DNA of 8,368 nucleotides from Patescibacteria group bacterium. Lineage in GTDB: Bacteria; Patescibacteriota; Minisyncoccia; Portnoybacterales; GWB1-42-6. Positions 1 to 6,033 of this stretch are shown here, in pieces. The position numbers and the translations under genes are program-made. Position 1 is the stretch's first letter, and every line of letters begins with the position of its first letter. Where the stretch lies: the NCBI GenBank assembly GCA_018818145.1, contig JAHIST010000072.1, positions 1 to 8,368 on the forward strand. Reading direction: 5' to 3'. The notes beneath the pieces are model-generated. The model did not search any database and was not told where the DNA came from. It saw nothing but the letters and a program-made list of their open reading frames with translations.

Positions 1-20
1 ACCAACTGAGCTACCCTGGT
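1..20 (-). tRNA. tRNA, 5' end only (runs off the window)
   Basis: Read on the minus strand, positions 20-1 give a seven-base acceptor strand (ACCAGGG), then T8-A9, then a textbook D-arm start (GCTC, AGTTGGT) matching the bacterial tRNA consensus through T20. The rest, including the anticodon, lies outside the window, so the isotype cannot be read. It is in the same orientation as the tRNA-Met fragment, with a 42-nt AT-rich spacer (21-62), so the two look like neighbours in a former tRNA cluster. An A at position 1 is uncommon, so the exact 5' end could be off by a base. Confidence 0.65.
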
Positions 21-62
21 TAGTTTAAGATAAGTTTAAATATGTAAGCTAATTTAAAAATT

Positions 63-117
63 TGGTTGCGGGAGAGGGATTCGAACCCCCAACCTTCTGG
101 TTATGAGCCAGACGAGT
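63..117 (-). pseudogene. tRNA-Met (CAU) 3' fragment lacking its 5' half
   Basis: On the minus strand this has an intact anticodon arm (stem TCTGG/CCAGA, loop CTCATAA, anticodon CAU at 105-103), a five-base variable loop, an intact T-arm (GGGGG, TTCGAAT, CCCTC), the acceptor 3' strand TCCCGCA, discriminator A and an encoded CCA at 65-63. The acceptor ending in GCA and the CTCGTC stretch before the anticodon stem resemble initiator tRNA-fMet, but the anticodon stem has only two of the three G-C pairs typical of initiators. Upstream, where the D-loop, the D-stem 5' strand and the acceptor 5' strand (expected to resemble NGCGGGA) should be, there is a hairpin instead. No matching 5' half was found between 118 and 400. 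It is most likely a tRNA remnant from integration, rearrangement or repeat insertion. An assembly join is the main alternative. Confidence 0.7.
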
Positions 118-148
118 CCCGACAAGCGAAGCTTGTCAGGGATTCTCG
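113..148. repeat. Hairpin abutting the tRNA-Met fragment
   Basis: This inverted repeat consists of CGAG and TCCC, then GACAAGC, a GAA loop and GCTTGTC, then a bulged A, GGGA, an unpaired TT and CTCG. It has 15 base pairs in all, mostly G-C in the outer part. It occupies exactly the place where the 5' half of tRNA-Met should be, and its CGAG/CTCG base pair block uses the last D-stem bases of the tRNA. There is no T-run after the stem on either strand, so it is not a standard intrinsic terminator. It looks like a dispersed intergenic palindrome or an insertion scar. Confidence 0.7.
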
Positions 149-181
149 AAATTTAGATCAGCTGTGCTGAACTAAATTTCG
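147..181. repeat. Second hairpin, overlapping the stop of the last cluster gene
   Basis: A 10-bp perfect stem (CGAAATTTAG with CTAAATTTCG) is followed by one A/A mismatch and a 5-bp inner stem (TCAGC/GCTGA) closed by a TGT loop. It shares its outermost bases with the neighbouring hairpin at 113-148 and contains the stop codon of the small basic protein gene. It sits where transcription of the cluster should end, so it could help terminate transcription or protect the mRNA 3' end, but it lacks a U-tract on either strand. Its structure is clear; its role is an inference. Confidence 0.7.
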
Positions 182-363
182 GAACTGCCATTGCTAGAAT
201 TTTGATTAATAATTTTTTCTAGTTGTTTACGGTTTTTAAAAGATTTTAAATGACCTATTTTTTTCCAGAACCTGCTCTTCTGATATCGCTTAAAATTCGC
301 CTGAAGCCTTTCGAGCTCGCCCGGCAAAAAATATTCCTCGATTTTTGAAGGATATTTATTCAT
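172..363 (-). CDS. Small basic protein of unknown function
   Basis: This is a 63-residue reading frame whose ATG overlaps the TGA of the upstream methyltransferase (ATGA), which is the reason for choosing this start over an in-frame TTG 39 bases further upstream inside that gene. The protein is rich in Lys, Arg, Asn and Gln. Residues 14-52 look helical and strongly basic (Arg/Lys with interspersed Leu and Phe), and no signal peptide, membrane segment or known motif is evident. The last codons lie within the hairpin at 147-181, so the natural C-terminus may have been altered if that element was inserted. I do not recognise a family. The coupled start and same-strand position favour a real gene co-translated with the methyltransferase, but chance reading is possible at this length. 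Confidence 0.45.
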   Translation of the reverse strand: MNKYPSKIEEYFLPGELERLQANFKRYQKSRFWKKIGHLKSFKNRKQLEKIINQNSSNGSSEI

Positions 364-1043
364 TTTTTGAAAAATAGAATTACATAGTGTAATGGGAGCC
401 AATCAAAAGGGATCCCCGCCTTTTTTGATTCCGAAAAATAATTTGCGCCGATTTCGGAAAGCATTCTCATATCAAACACGTGCAAATGCCATTCATCATC
501 CATTTTTTTGGAAATTCCCCTGAAAAAGATATCAAAAATTCTCAATTTTTGAAAGAGGCCCTTCAATTTATTGATCAGGCGTTCATTTGGCACCGAAATG
601 ACCACTTTGGCACTTGGCTTACACAATCGGGCGATTTGGAATAAGACCTTTTTCGGATCGCGGACGTGTTCCAAAACTTCGCTGCAAAAAATCTTGTCAA
701 ATTTCATATCTTTGACTTCCGAAGAAAGATCTTCAGCATCATCCTTGTATAATTTAGCTCCCTGCCCCAACAACTTCTTTTTGGCAAGCCCGAGCATAAA
801 TTCGGAAATATCCACCCCGACCAAATTGCCTTTTTTTATTTTCTCCAGGATATTTCCCGCCCCGCAGCCGACCTCTAATATATCTTCCCCCTCTCTGGCA
901 TCAAGAAATCTAATTACAGTCGCGGCACGCTTGTTTTCAACCCATCGGACAATGATATTACGACTATTATGGTAAGCGTCAGGATTATATTTTTTTGCCA
1001 TTTCTTCATTCCAGAATTCGAAATTTTCTATTTCCTTTTTCAT
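360..1043 (-). CDS. Class I SAM-dependent methyltransferase (Methyltransf_11/23-like)
   Basis: The 227-residue protein has the Rossmann SAM-binding signature: motif I ILEVGCGAG at 55-63, the acidic end of strand beta-2 in VGVDIS (75-80), an acidic DDAEDL near 101-106, and the post-II motif SEVLEHV at 121-127 followed by DPKKVL, then a VVISVPN strand (147-153). This arrangement is typical of small-molecule methyltransferases, including those acting on nucleotide sugars or glycans; the acceptor cannot be read from sequence. The start is placed at the ATG that overlaps the TGA of the amidotransferase gene (ATGA), although an in-frame ATG 14 codons upstream would lie inside that gene. It is followed by another ATGA junction with the small basic gene. 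Its place in a polysaccharide cluster suggests methylation of a sugar or carrier intermediate. Confidence 0.85.
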   Translation of the reverse strand: MKKEIENFEFWNEEMAKKYNPDAYHNSRNIIVRWVENKRAATVIRFLDAREGEDILEVGCGAGNILEKIKKGNLVGVDISEFMLGLAKKKLLGQGAKLYKDDAEDLSSEVKDMKFDKIFCSEVLEHVRDPKKVLFQIARLCKPSAKVVISVPNERLINKLKGLFQKLRIFDIFFRGISKKMDDEWHLHVFDMRMLSEIGANYFSESKKAGIPFDWLPLHYVILFFKK

Positions 1044-2887
1044 AAATATTTTTTGCACCAATTTTGAAAAATAATTAAATTCCAAAGAATTTTCCGATTA
1101 TCGCGTTTCCTCCCAAGGTGCTCTGCAATTAATTTTTCGACAAAAGAATAATTGATGAGGTCATATTTTTTTATTTCGCTCTCCGACAAAATTTCTTGCG
1201 TATAATCTTTTAATTCGTTTCGCAACCAAGCGGTTAAAGGCACGCCAAAACCCTTCTTTTTTCGATAAACAATCTCTCGCGACAACTTGTCTTTCATTAA
1301 CTCCTTAAGAAGATATTTGGTCTGCCAGCCGCGTAGTTTGTAATTTAAAGGCAGTGAATTCAAAAAATCGGCGAGTCGATAATCCAAAAATGGCGCCCTT
1401 ACCTCTAACCCATTATACATACCGGCGCGGTCAACTTTAAACAAAATATCGTCCTGCAAATAAAATTTTAAAAACAGCAAATTTACTTTTTGCAGATAAT
1501 TCAAATTCGGATATTCCTTCAAAAATTCTTTGGCGAAATTAAATAATTGCGGCTCTTTTAATTTAAAGTTAAACATATTTTCAATTCCGCGGATATAGCC
1601 GCCGATGCTCAAAAAATCGCGATAAAGCGCAGAATAACCTAAACTATGACAATATCTTTGCGCTTTGTAAAAAAATGTTAAATTTTTATCCGAAACCGGC
1701 AACAAATTTTCTATAACCCTGAAATAATCGCCTTTCGGGCAGATATCGGATAATCCCAAGCGCGAAATAATTTTTTGAACTTGATGGTTTGGATAACCCA
1801 TCAGCAATTCATCGCCCCCGTCTCCTCCAAGGGCAACTTTCACTACTTGACGGGCAAACCTGGCAAGCAAAAAAGTGGGCAAAATAGACGGGTCCCCAAA
1901 AGGCTCATCCAGCTTGGCAATAATTTCCGGTACAATCTCAATTAGATCCTGCGATTTAAATTCCTTGTGGTAATGCTCGGTTTTAAGAAACTTAGCGACT
2001 TGCTTAGCTTGAAGCGACTCGTCAAAACTCGGCTCACTGAAACCGATAGAAATGGTTTTTAAATCATTTCTAATTTTTTTGGCAAAATAAGCAACAGTTG
2101 AAGAATCAATGCCGCCCGAAAGGAAAACTCCCACCGGCACATCGGCTGTCAGGCGCCGCTCAACAGAATCGCGCAATAAATCTTCCAGTTGCGATAAGGC
2201 AGAGGCAAAATTAATTTTGCTTTCAGCAAATTTTATCTCGTAAAAATTTTCTATTTTAACCTCGCCGTTTTGAAAAATTAAAAAAGAACCGTTTTCTAGT
2301 TTAAAAATATCGTTGAAAATCGTCGCCGGCTGCGGAACATAATCAAAGGAAAAAAATTGATAAACAGCGAGATGGTTTAAATTTTTATTAGCCAAAGGAT
2401 GGGCTAAAATGCTTTTGATTTCCGAAGCAAAAATCAGTCCGTTTTTTGTTTTTGACCAATACAAAGGTTTTTCGCCGTAGCGATCGCGCGCCAAAACCAG
2501 CTTTTCCTGCCGCTCGTCCCAAATTGCGACGGCAAACATTCCGTTAAGCCGATGGAAACAATCAACGCCCCATTGTTCATAGCTATGAACAATGACTTCC
2601 GTATCGCTTTCTGTCTTGAACTGATGGCCAAATTTTTTTAGCTCGTCGCGAAGTTCCTTATAATTATAAATCTCGCCGTTATAAATAACTCTAATTTTGT
2701 TATCTTCGTTAGCGATGGGCTGATGCCCGCCGCTAAGATCAATTATGGAAAGCCGACGATGAGCGAACCCGATTTTATCGTTAGCGTAAAAACCTTCGTC
2801 GTCGGGGCCCCGATAGTTAATCAAACCGGCCATCCGCGACAAAATTTCCCTATCGCCCTGCCCAAAATAACCAGCAATTCCACACAT
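1040..2887 (-). CDS. asnB: Asparagine synthase-type glutamine amidotransferase
   Basis: The 615-residue protein has the full two-domain AsnB architecture. The N-terminal class II glutaminase begins MCGIAGYFG with the nucleophile Cys2, and contains RGPDDEG (26-32), the YNGEIYN loop (69-75) and ESDTEVI (93-99). The synthetase domain has the ATP pyrophosphatase P-loop SGGIDSS at 257-263, DEPFGDPS (327-334), GGDGGDEL (354-361), and the late VDRAGM/EVRAPFLD segment. Family members transfer glutamine-derived ammonia to an ATP-activated carboxylate. Stand-alone enzymes make asparagine, but homologues in polysaccharide loci are often thought to amidate uronic acids or other carboxyl groups on the glycan, and this context favours that role. 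The start is fixed because Cys2 must follow Met1. It begins 11 nt after the GT2 gene and ends in an ATGA overlap with the next methyltransferase. A 24-bp perfect palindrome lies inside the coding region. Confidence 0.92.
   Translation of the reverse strand: MCGIAGYFGQGDREILSRMAGLINYRGPDDEGFYANDKIGFAHRRLSIIDLSGGHQPIANEDNKIRVIYNGEIYNYKELRDELKKFGHQFKTESDTEVIVHSYEQWGVDCFHRLNGMFAVAIWDERQEKLVLARDRYGEKPLYWSKTKNGLIFASEIKSILAHPLANKNLNHLAVYQFFSFDYVPQPATIFNDIFKLENGSFLIFQNGEVKIENFYEIKFAESKINFASALSQLEDLLRDSVERRLTADVPVGVFLSGGIDSSTVAYFAKKIRNDLKTISIGFSEPSFDESLQAKQVAKFLKTEHYHKEFKSQDLIEIVPEIIAKLDEPFGDPSILPTFLLARFARQVVKVALGGDGGDELLMGYPNHQVQKIISRLGLSDICPKGDYFRVIENLLPVSDKNLTFFYKAQRYCHSLGYSALYRDFLSIGGYIRGIENMFNFKLKEPQLFNFAKEFLKEYPNLNYLQKVNLLFLKFYLQDDILFKVDRAGMYNGLEVRAPFLDYRLADFLNSLPLNYKLRGWQTKYLLKELMKDKLSREIVYRKKKGFGVPLTAWLRNELKDYTQEILSESEIKKYDLINYSFVEKLIAEHLGRKRDNRKILWNLIIFQNWCKKYL
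2571..2594. repeat. Perfect 24-bp palindrome inside asnB
   Basis: The half-site CATTGTTCATAG is followed directly by its exact reverse complement, with no spacer. It lies in codons for the conserved-looking HSYEQW stretch (about residues 101-106) of the amidotransferase, so coding constraint may explain part of it. A 12-bp perfect half-site with no loop is unlikely by chance in a sequence this long. It could be a protein-binding site, a cruciform-prone site or a coincidence. Confidence 0.6.
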
Positions 2888-2898
2888 ATCGGTTTTTC

Positions 2899-3840
2899 TT
2901 AAAAGTTAATTTTTTCTTTTATCAGGTAAGCCGGGCGATTGGAAGATTCATAGTAAATTCTGATTAAAATTTCCGCCAAAAGACCCATCAAAATGAACTG
3001 AAGCCCGACCAAAATCAGCAAAGTTGTTAAGAGAGGCAAAGGAGTCTGAATTAAATGGACTTGGAAAAAAACTCTCAAGAACAGTGCCAGAATACCTGCT
3101 CCAAGCGCGACGAAAAAAGTCCAAAATCCCGCCAACCCGAAAAAATGCATGGGCTTTGCCAGATAATTTGTTAAAAACTTGACTGTCAAAAGATCCAGAA
3201 CCACCCCAAAGGTGCGCGAAAGATCATATTTGGTTTTTCCGTAAATTCGCAGCCGGTGGTTAACAACAATTTCAGTGGTTTTTGCTCCATGCCAGGCGCT
3301 GTACGCGGGCATAAAACGGTGCATCTCTCCATAAAGGCGCACATTTTTTATCACGTCGCTCCTATAAGCTTTCATCGTACAGCCGTAATCATGGAGCCTG
3401 ACTCCGGTTATTTTTGATATTATCCGATTTGCCGTCCAGGAAGGTATTCTTCTTGTAACTAATTTGTCCTGCCTATTCTTGCGCCAGCCCGAAACCACGT
3501 CATAACCCTCATTGATTTTTTCTAAAAACTTCGGGATATCCGCAGGATCATTTTGCAAATCCGCATCCAGAGGAATAATTACTTCGCCGGCCGAAGCATC
3601 TATGCCAGCTGAAATAGCGGCGGTCTGCCCATAATTTTTCTTGAAATTAATGACTTTAAATAAGCTGTCTTTTCCGGCAATTTCCTTGAGAATCTCCGCA
3701 CTTTTATCTGCTGAACCGTCATTTACAGCGATAATCTCATGATCCAATCCCGCACCACCCAGTGCGGATTTAAGCTGTTTGTACATTTCCCTCAAATTAT
3801 CCCCCTCGTTGTAAATCGGCAAAATAACAGAAATTTTCAT
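2899..3840 (-). CDS. Membrane-anchored family 2 glycosyltransferase (DPM1/GtrB/ArnC-like)
   Basis: The 313-residue protein starts with a GT-A catalytic domain: SVILPIYNEGDN (4-15), VNDGSAD (39-45), and the metal-binding LDADLQNDP (91-99). It continues with VSGWR (116-120), HDYGCTMKAYR (150-160), and the family's basic RIYGKTKY motif (198-205). Two hydrophobic segments follow (about 233-260 and 268-293), with a basic cytoplasmic tail. This matches the GtrB and ArnC subfamily of polyprenyl-phosphate glycosyltransferases, which load a sugar from a nucleotide donor onto undecaprenyl phosphate at the inner face of the membrane. The sugar cannot be deduced. It sits 8 nt after the kinase gene and 11 nt before the amidotransferase gene, so co-transcription is very likely. 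It would supply lipid-linked sugar for glycan decoration or for a glycosyltransferase outside the membrane. Confidence 0.9.
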   Translation of the reverse strand: MKISVILPIYNEGDNLREMYKQLKSALGGAGLDHEIIAVNDGSADKSAEILKEIAGKDSLFKVINFKKNYGQTAAISAGIDASAGEVIIPLDADLQNDPADIPKFLEKINEGYDVVSGWRKNRQDKLVTRRIPSWTANRIISKITGVRLHDYGCTMKAYRSDVIKNVRLYGEMHRFMPAYSAWHGAKTTEIVVNHRLRIYGKTKYDLSRTFGVVLDLLTVKFLTNYLAKPMHFFGLAGFWTFFVALGAGILALFLRVFFQVHLIQTPLPLLTTLLILVGLQFILMGLLAEILIRIYYESSNRPAYLIKEKINF

Positions 3841-3848
3841 AAGTTTTC

Positions 3849-4751
3849 TTAAAAAATAACCTCCTTTATTTCGAGAACTTTAAAATCATTCAGATTGTAT
3901 AAAGGAATTTTTTTAACAAAATTTAAAATTGAATGAATTTGATATATCGGCTTTATTAATTTTTCATCAATATTAAATTCTTCTGAGTATTCTTTAATTT
4001 CTTCTCCATTCAGGTGCAAAAATTCATCGGTCGGCAAATCCTCGCCTCTCAAGCTGGACAAAAAAGTGAACAGATCATACATTGGCAGGCTGATTTCAGC
4101 GAAATTTTCCCAATCCAAAATCTTGATTTTTTTACCTTCTTTAAAAATGTTGGCAAAATGAAAATCGCCGTGCTGCAAAATCAAAGGGATTTTCAGGCCC
4201 TTATTCTTTTGAAATTCCTCTATTATGCCAGTGGCTTTTCCTTCCAAAACGGTTCCCCGAAAATTATAAAAATCCAAAAAATTATTGACTGGACCGGATA
4301 TATGCTCGTCTATGAAAGAATCGTCAATCTCTATTTCGCCAAGCGCAAAACGGTGATGAATAAGTGAAATCAATTCGAGAATTTTACACAAAAAGCCCGT
4401 ATCGCTTCGCTTAAGCCTTTTTCCATTCACGGCTTCTTGGATGCAATAAGAATATGCATTTATCATACCTTCCTTTATGAGTTTGGGCAAGATTCTTTCT
4501 TCATCGCCCTTCAGTTTCTGTTGGACTAATTTCAGGGCCTTAACCTCTTTTTCGATCAGAAAATTTTCTGATGCGCATCGCACCGTTTTTATGCATAGCG
4601 ACGGCAATTTTTCGTTTCTGCCAAAAACCAAAAAAATCACTTTTTTCCCTTTCAGGCCTTCGGTGCTTTGCGTTTTTACAAAATCCAAATCACCATGATA
4701 ACCCAGTATCAAATTCTCAACCAAAATTACTTTCTCAAATTCCCGAATCAT
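3849..4751 (-). CDS. APH/choline-kinase-fold phosphotransferase
   Basis: The 300-residue protein carries the kinase signature of the aminoglycoside phosphotransferase family: the catalytic loop HGDFHFAN at 194-201 (Asp196 the likely base, Asn201 metal-binding) and the metal-binding ILDWEN at 211-216 in the DFG-like position. Lys55 in CIKTVR is the probable ATP-anchoring lysine, with Glu68 or Glu69 as its partner, and QEAVNGKRL (105-113) fits the hinge. The family phosphorylates small molecules such as choline, homoserine, sugars or antibiotics. In this locus a sugar, a glycan end or an alcohol on the carrier is more plausible than drug resistance. It starts 16 nt after the zinc-ribbon methyltransferase and ends 8 nt before the GT2 gene. 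The gene starts at an ATG and has no clear Shine-Dalgarno motif. The substrate is not determined. Confidence 0.85.
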   Translation of the reverse strand: MIREFEKVILVENLILGYHGDLDFVKTQSTEGLKGKKVIFLVFGRNEKLPSLCIKTVRCASENFLIEKEVKALKLVQQKLKGDEERILPKLIKEGMINAYSYCIQEAVNGKRLKRSDTGFLCKILELISLIHHRFALGEIEIDDSFIDEHISGPVNNFLDFYNFRGTVLEGKATGIIEEFQKNKGLKIPLILQHGDFHFANIFKEGKKIKILDWENFAEISLPMYDLFTFLSSLRGEDLPTDEFLHLNGEEIKEYSEEFNIDEKLIKPIYQIHSILNFVKKIPLYNLNDFKVLEIKEVIF

Positions 4752-4767
4752 AAACTGGCAAAATTAT

Positions 4768-5808
4768 TTATTGTTTATTTTTGTTTGCGACGATTCCAAA
4801 GCTAAAAAATAAAAACCTGTAAAGCCTTAAAACGAAAGGAATCCGAATCGCAATTTTAACAATTTTTTTCACAAAAGAATTACTGCTCATAATGTTTAAA
4901 ACCAAATATCGCAATGCGTTCAGATTCCTGTGCGGCACAATTATGCGCGTATCATTATAACCCGGCCATGGAAGAAAAAAATCAATATTTTCAAATCCTG
5001 CATCATTTAGCAATTTTTCATAACCTCGCCGGGTGTACGTATAGGTCCTATAATCTGATTTTCGCCTGATTTTTGCATAAATTCTCGCCAAAAATCTGGG
5101 CATAATTGAAGTAAAACGCAAACCGCTATGGTCCAATCCCCGGCCGGTTAACAACGGCAAGCCGAATCTGTTTTCAATGCCGATATAAAGACAGCCGCCC
5201 GGTTTCAACAGTTCTTTCATTTTTTTTAACGCTTCAATTTGAATCTCTCCGGGATTGCCGTCAATTTTCCCTGCCCCCACCCATTCCAGCAAACCATTCA
5301 TCACGATTAAATCAAAAGATTGTTTTTTAAAAGGCGGATTAAATAGGCTGGCCACCAGAACCTGAATATTTGTTTTATTTTCTTTCGCGGCGCGCAGCTG
5401 AACAAATCTGGCCCGCTCGCACGAAGTGTCAAAAGCTACGACTTCTTTTACGACCTCGGCCAAAGGCAAGGTAATGGCGCCCAAACCACAGCCCGCGTCC
5501 AAAACAACCGACTGATTATCCAGCGGCACATAAAAACGCCAATCGGCCCGGCCGGGATTATAAATGAATTTCAGCCGTTGCGGGTCTTTTTGGGCTAATT
5601 CCCGGTTAGCTTTTTGCCAGCCGTCCCGCTCAATAGATGCTAACAACTGCTTCATCTCATCACGGCTGATTTCGCCCCAATAATCGTCTCGGTCAAAAAA
5701 ACAATCTAACCCGTGTATTTTGGGCCAGGAAATTTGGCAATACTCGCAGTACCAATCATTATCCCTATCAACCAATTTTCTTTGGCATTTTAAGCAAACA
5801 TAATCCAT
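4768..5808 (-). CDS. Zinc-ribbon SAM-dependent methyltransferase
   Basis: The 346-residue protein begins with a compact zinc ribbon, Cys5/Cys8 and Cys21/Cys24 (CxxC pairs 12 residues apart). A linker with aromatic residues leads to a class I methyltransferase domain: motif I VLDAGCGLG at 103-110, acidic VVAFD (123-127), and SFDLIVMNGLLEWVG (164-178). A distinctive tail has LYIGIENRFGLPLL (207-220), DHSGLRFTS (226-234), TYTRRGYEKLL (257-267), and the PWPGYNDTRIIVP block (280-292). The last 45 residues are basic and hydrophobic, suggesting membrane contact. The reading frame can be extended 72 codons upstream to a TTG, but that part would be translated from two hairpins and reads as low-complexity basic sequence, so the ATG before the zinc ribbon is the better start. 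The gene leads directly into the kinase gene, 16 nt away, suggesting a functional pair. The acceptor is probably a glycan or sugar intermediate. Confidence 0.85.
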   Translation of the reverse strand: MDYVCLKCQRKLVDRDNDWYCEYCQISWPKIHGLDCFFDRDDYWGEISRDEMKQLLASIERDGWQKANRELAQKDPQRLKFIYNPGRADWRFYVPLDNQSVVLDAGCGLGAITLPLAEVVKEVVAFDTSCERARFVQLRAAKENKTNIQVLVASLFNPPFKKQSFDLIVMNGLLEWVGAGKIDGNPGEIQIEALKKMKELLKPGGCLYIGIENRFGLPLLTGRGLDHSGLRFTSIMPRFLARIYAKIRRKSDYRTYTYTRRGYEKLLNDAGFENIDFFLPWPGYNDTRIIVPHRNLNALRYLVLNIMSSNSFVKKIVKIAIRIPFVLRLYRFLFFSFGIVANKNKQ

Positions 5809-5889
5809 AAAAAAATTCAAAATTATTGGATTTAATTTTCCCGCGCAATGGCGAAAAATTTGCAATAAAATCGTGATGAGCCGAGCGTA

Positions 5890-5950
5890 AAATTTACGTG
5901 TTGTGGTGGGGCCCCGACCGTCAGGTCGGGGCGTTGTGGATAGTAAATTT
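5890..5950. repeat. GC-rich hairpin flanked by AAATTTAC/GTAAATTT arms
   Basis: The core is a 9-bp perfect stem, GCCCCGACC at 5911-5919 and GGTCGGGGC at 5924-5932, with the loop GTCA. Outside it lie an 8-bp inverted arm pair, AAATTTAC (5890-5897) and GTAAATTT (5943-5950), and a direct repeat GTTGTGG at 5900-5906 and 5933-5939. The core shares CCCGAC and GTC(A)GGG blocks with the hairpin at 117-142, and both places have AAATTTA arms close by, so the two may belong to one dispersed family. No T-run follows the stem on either strand. Confidence 0.7.
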
Positions 5951-6005
5951 AGCGAGGCGAGCCCGATTTTATCAAATTTTTGTGCCTTGCGCGACGGTTT
6001 TTTCC

Positions 6006-6033
6006 GCCGCTTTTTTGCCGCCAAAAAAGCGGC
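6006..6033. repeat. 12-bp perfect hairpin after the acyltransferase gene
   Basis: The arms GCCGCTTTTTTG (6006-6017) and CAAAAAAGCGGC (6022-6033) pair perfectly around the loop CCGC. It lies eight bases beyond the stop of the acyltransferase gene on the minus strand, the usual position for an intrinsic terminator. On that strand, however, the stem is followed by GGAAAAAACC rather than a U-run, so standard termination is doubtful. It might act as a partial terminator or an RNA-stabilising structure. Confidence 0.65.

Noticed and set aside
147..181. Intrinsic terminator at the end of the cluster
   Set aside because: The hairpin is strong, but neither strand has the downstream U-run needed for a standard call, so it is listed only as a repeat.
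571..975. 134-codon plus-strand open frame
   Set aside because: It lies antisense to the SAM methyltransferase and reads as a Ser/Leu-rich mirror of that gene, with no recognisable domain.
4014..4367. 117-codon plus-strand open frame
   Set aside because: It is antisense to the kinase gene, including its catalytic HGD motif, and has no features of its own.
5809..6024. In-frame N-terminal extension of the zinc-ribbon methyltransferase, starting at a TTG
   Set aside because: The 72 extra residues are translated straight from two palindromes and are basic, low-complexity sequence. The ATG just before the conserved zinc ribbon is a better start.
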